Assembly (NCBI GenBank): GCA_022600655.1
Contig: JAHZJZ010000313.1
Location: forward strand, 1 to 6,948
Direction: 5' to 3'
Source: Campylobacterota bacterium
GTDB taxonomy: Bacteria > Campylobacterota > Campylobacteria > Campylobacterales > Sulfurovaceae
DNA: 6,948 nucleotides
In this document: piece after piece, positions 5,752 to 6,948 of the stretch
Layout: each line of letters begins with the position of its first letter
How positions within the stretch are numbered: the stretch's first letter is position 1
Program-made: the position numbers and the translations under genes
The notes under the pieces: model-generated
Databases searched by the model: none
Seen by the model: only the letters and a program-made list of their open reading frames with translations
What the model was told of the DNA's origin: nothing

Positions 5752-5849
5752 ATGATATTTATAGAATCAAAAATTTTTGAGAAACTTCGAGAGAATTATA
5801 TGAAAAAAAGATACTTAAAATCTTAGCAGAGGAGATAAAAAATGGCTAA
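5752..5849 (+). pseudogene. higB: remnant of a HigB2-like (RelE superfamily) toxin gene
   Basis: Only both ends of the toxin survive. From ATG 5752 the frame reads MIFIESKIFEKLRENYM, closely resembling the start of HigB2-type RNA-cleaving toxins (V. cholerae HigB2 begins with a similar VFVESTIFEK segment, from memory), then stops at 5824-5826. In the -1 frame, 5808-5849 reads KILKILAEEIKNG and stop, which resembles a HigB C-terminus and overlaps the antitoxin start by 8 bases as in intact operons. Intact relatives are about 110 residues, so some 75-80 codons, including the catalytic core, are missing. The junction lies near a run of seven A (5803-5809). A one-base slip there would give only a 32-residue product. 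No toxin activity is expected. Confidence 0.7.
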
Positions 5850-6156
5850 AAGAGATTTATTTGAAGAGCTACAACAAGGATTAAAAGATGCACAAGCATT
5901 TGAGCAAGAGAAAATGACGCTTAAAACCACTAGCATTGAACCAAAAGAGCGAAGAGTTTTAGAGGCAGATGAGATTCGTGCTATACGAGACAAATATAAC
6001 ATGAGTCGTGCCATTTTTGCCAACTTTTTGCATATCTCTACCCGAACATTAGAAAAGTGGGAGCTTGGAACCAGTCGACCCAATGAACAAGCTACAACAC
6101 TACTTGCTTTGACAGATAAGTACCCTGATATGTTTGATAGGTTACGAACGCTTTAA
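5842..6156 (+). CDS. higA: HigA2-like antitoxin, XRE-family regulator
   Basis: A 104-residue antitoxin and autorepressor of the HigA2/NadS-like group. The N-terminal ~38 residues (beginning MAKRDLFEEL) are likely the flexible toxin-neutralising part, and residues 42-95 form a helix-turn-helix with MSRAIFANFLHISTRTLEKWE (54-74) as its core. Length and layout equal V. cholerae HigA2 as I remember it. The ATG at 5842 has an AGAGGAG ribosome binding site with 7 bases of spacing. It follows the deleted toxin remnant, whose stop overlaps its start, so it now appears to be an orphan. It could still repress its own promoter through the palindromes at 5708-5745, or neutralise related toxins elsewhere in the genome. 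The reading frame is full-length with no sign of decay. Confidence 0.9.
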   Translation: MAKRDLFEELQQGLKDAQAFEQEKMTLKTTSIEPKERRVLEADEIRAIRDKYNMSRAIFANFLHISTRTLEKWELGTSRPNEQATTLLALTDKYPDMFDRLRTL

Positions 6157-6185
6157 TTATTTATGTATGTCACTTGAGGAGAGCT

Positions 6186-6215
6186 AGAACAAGCTAAAAG
6201 TTTGTTCTTTTTTTT
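6186..6215 (+). terminator. intrinsic terminator after the antitoxin gene
   Basis: AGAACAAGCT (6186-6195) pairs with AGTTTGTTCT (6199-6208) with one G-T pair and a 3-base loop, followed by seven further T (6209-6215). This is a strong factor-independent terminator 30 bases after the antitoxin stop, and it separates that gene from the next. Confidence 0.88.
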
Positions 6216-6291
6216 AGAAAAATTATAGAATTAGGGATAAATTATTTGAATTTCTGATAAACTAAAAAAATTTAAAATTGTGGAACATAAT

Positions 6292-6927
6292 ATGGAAAAT
6301 ATAACTTATTGGGATATTGCATTTTGTATTTATCTTTTTCTCGCTTTATCGACGTTTATATATACTTTAATAGCAATTATGAAAAAGGTTGAATTGAATC
6401 CTGGTGGTAAATCTTTTGAAGAGTCTCCATATTTTTCAAATGAAGCAAAAGAAAGGTTAATACAACATTTTTCTAGGATTGCAGGTACTTTAGGTTTTTG
6501 GAAAAATCAAGCAGAAATATATCGAAGATTTAATAACTATGCGATCTTTTGGACAATACCAATGGCAATTATTGTGCCTATATTAATTCAATTTATTTCG
6601 GATGATAACTTTTCAAAACATTTTCTAACACTAATTACAGCACATACTGCAATTATTATTGCATTTCATAAAGCTTTTAAAGTTGATGCCAATTTTAAAG
6701 CATGGAGAGAAGGAGAGTCTCATTTTTACGACCTTTATCGACGAATGTTAGATAGACCAGAGACTTTTGGAAAAGATGAGAACTCTCAGTTGAATAACTA
6801 TTTTGATAGTGTAGAGAACTTAAGAATTTTTATTAGAAACACGGAAATTGATAATACTCCATCATTAGAAGAAGCACAAAAACAATTAAAACATGAAAAG
6901 GATGAAAAAGAGCATCAACTCCCATAA
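6292..6927 (+). CDS. three-helix membrane protein of unknown function, SLATT-like layout
   Basis: I do not recognise this gene with certainty. From ATG 6292 it is 211 residues; an in-frame GTG at 6280 would add four, but only the ATG has a plausible ribosome binding site (GGAA at 6282-6285, 6 bases of spacing). Hydrophobic segments lie at about 9-30, 84-102 and 110-127. Between the first and second is an amphipathic, probably cytoplasmic stretch (about 51-83, FSRIAGTLGFWKNQAEIYRR). After the third comes a conserved-looking segment with FKVDANFKAWREGESHFYDLYRRM (129-152) and a charged tail of about 25 residues. A helical segment leading into a two-helix membrane hairpin and then a long cytosolic helix recalls SLATT-type effectors, but this is resemblance only. 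It is more AT-rich than its neighbours and stands alone after a strong terminator, suggesting separate acquisition. Confidence 0.75.
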   Translation: MENITYWDIAFCIYLFLALSTFIYTLIAIMKKVELNPGGKSFEESPYFSNEAKERLIQHFSRIAGTLGFWKNQAEIYRRFNNYAIFWTIPMAIIVPILIQFISDDNFSKHFLTLITAHTAIIIAFHKAFKVDANFKAWREGESHFYDLYRRMLDRPETFGKDENSQLNNYFDSVENLRIFIRNTEIDNTPSLEEAQKQLKHEKDEKEHQLP

Positions 6928-6948
6928 TTAAAAAGATAACTGAAAACA

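Noticed and set aside
5803..5810. A7G run as a programmed frameshift site restoring the toxin
   Set aside because: Even with a -1 slip the product would be only 32 residues and would lack the toxin core, so a deletion is the better explanation.
5823..6083. 86-residue minus-strand reading frame
   Set aside because: It is antisense to the HigA antitoxin gene, whose domain is clear.
6280..6291. GTG start at 6280 for the last gene
   Set aside because: No ribosome binding site precedes it, while the ATG at 6292 has GGAA at suitable spacing. The difference is only four residues.

Overview
The window looks like chromosomal DNA of a low-GC bacterium, most likely a free-living Campylobacterota (Sulfurimonas/Sulfurovum/Arcobacter-type). 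This is inferred from the AT-rich codon use, promoters that often show a clear TATAAT box without a good -35 box, the bacterial-type ferritin, and the many small independent transcription units. No rRNA, tRNA, CRISPR array or insertion sequence was seen.

Layout, left to right. The first bases hold the start of a leftward gene that runs off the edge, preceded (in its direction) by a leftward AraC-family regulator. Then comes a rightward two-gene unit, a small TTG-started lipoprotein overlapping a hotdog-fold (DUF4442/PaaI-like) protein by ATGA. It converges on a leftward NhaA Na+/H+ antiporter. Divergent from nhaA is a methylated-DNA--cysteine methyltransferase (ogt type), which converges on an HxlR-family regulator. 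HxlR is divergent from an NAD(P)H nitroreductase. The nitroreductase is followed 18 bases later by a 49-residue protein with four cysteines. That unit converges on a leftward ferritin across a hairpin that overlaps both stop codons.

The right third differs in character. Upstream of an intact HigA2-like antitoxin is a HigB2-like toxin reduced to its first ~17 and last ~15 codons, in two different frames. The toxin therefore looks inactivated by an internal deletion, leaving an orphan antitoxin under its own palindrome-rich promoter. A strong intrinsic terminator follows. The last gene, noticeably more AT-rich, encodes a three-helix membrane protein whose layout resembles SLATT-type membrane effectors; I cannot assign it to that family with certainty.

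Functionally the centre is a loose stress cluster: pH/sodium homeostasis (NhaA), alkylation repair (Ogt), a cysteine-bearing HxlR switch with its probable nitroreductase target, and iron storage (ferritin). The most notable points are the deleted toxin beside a living antitoxin, the unassigned membrane protein, the four-cysteine small protein, and inverted repeats in the HxlR/nitroreductase, ferritin and antitoxin control regions.
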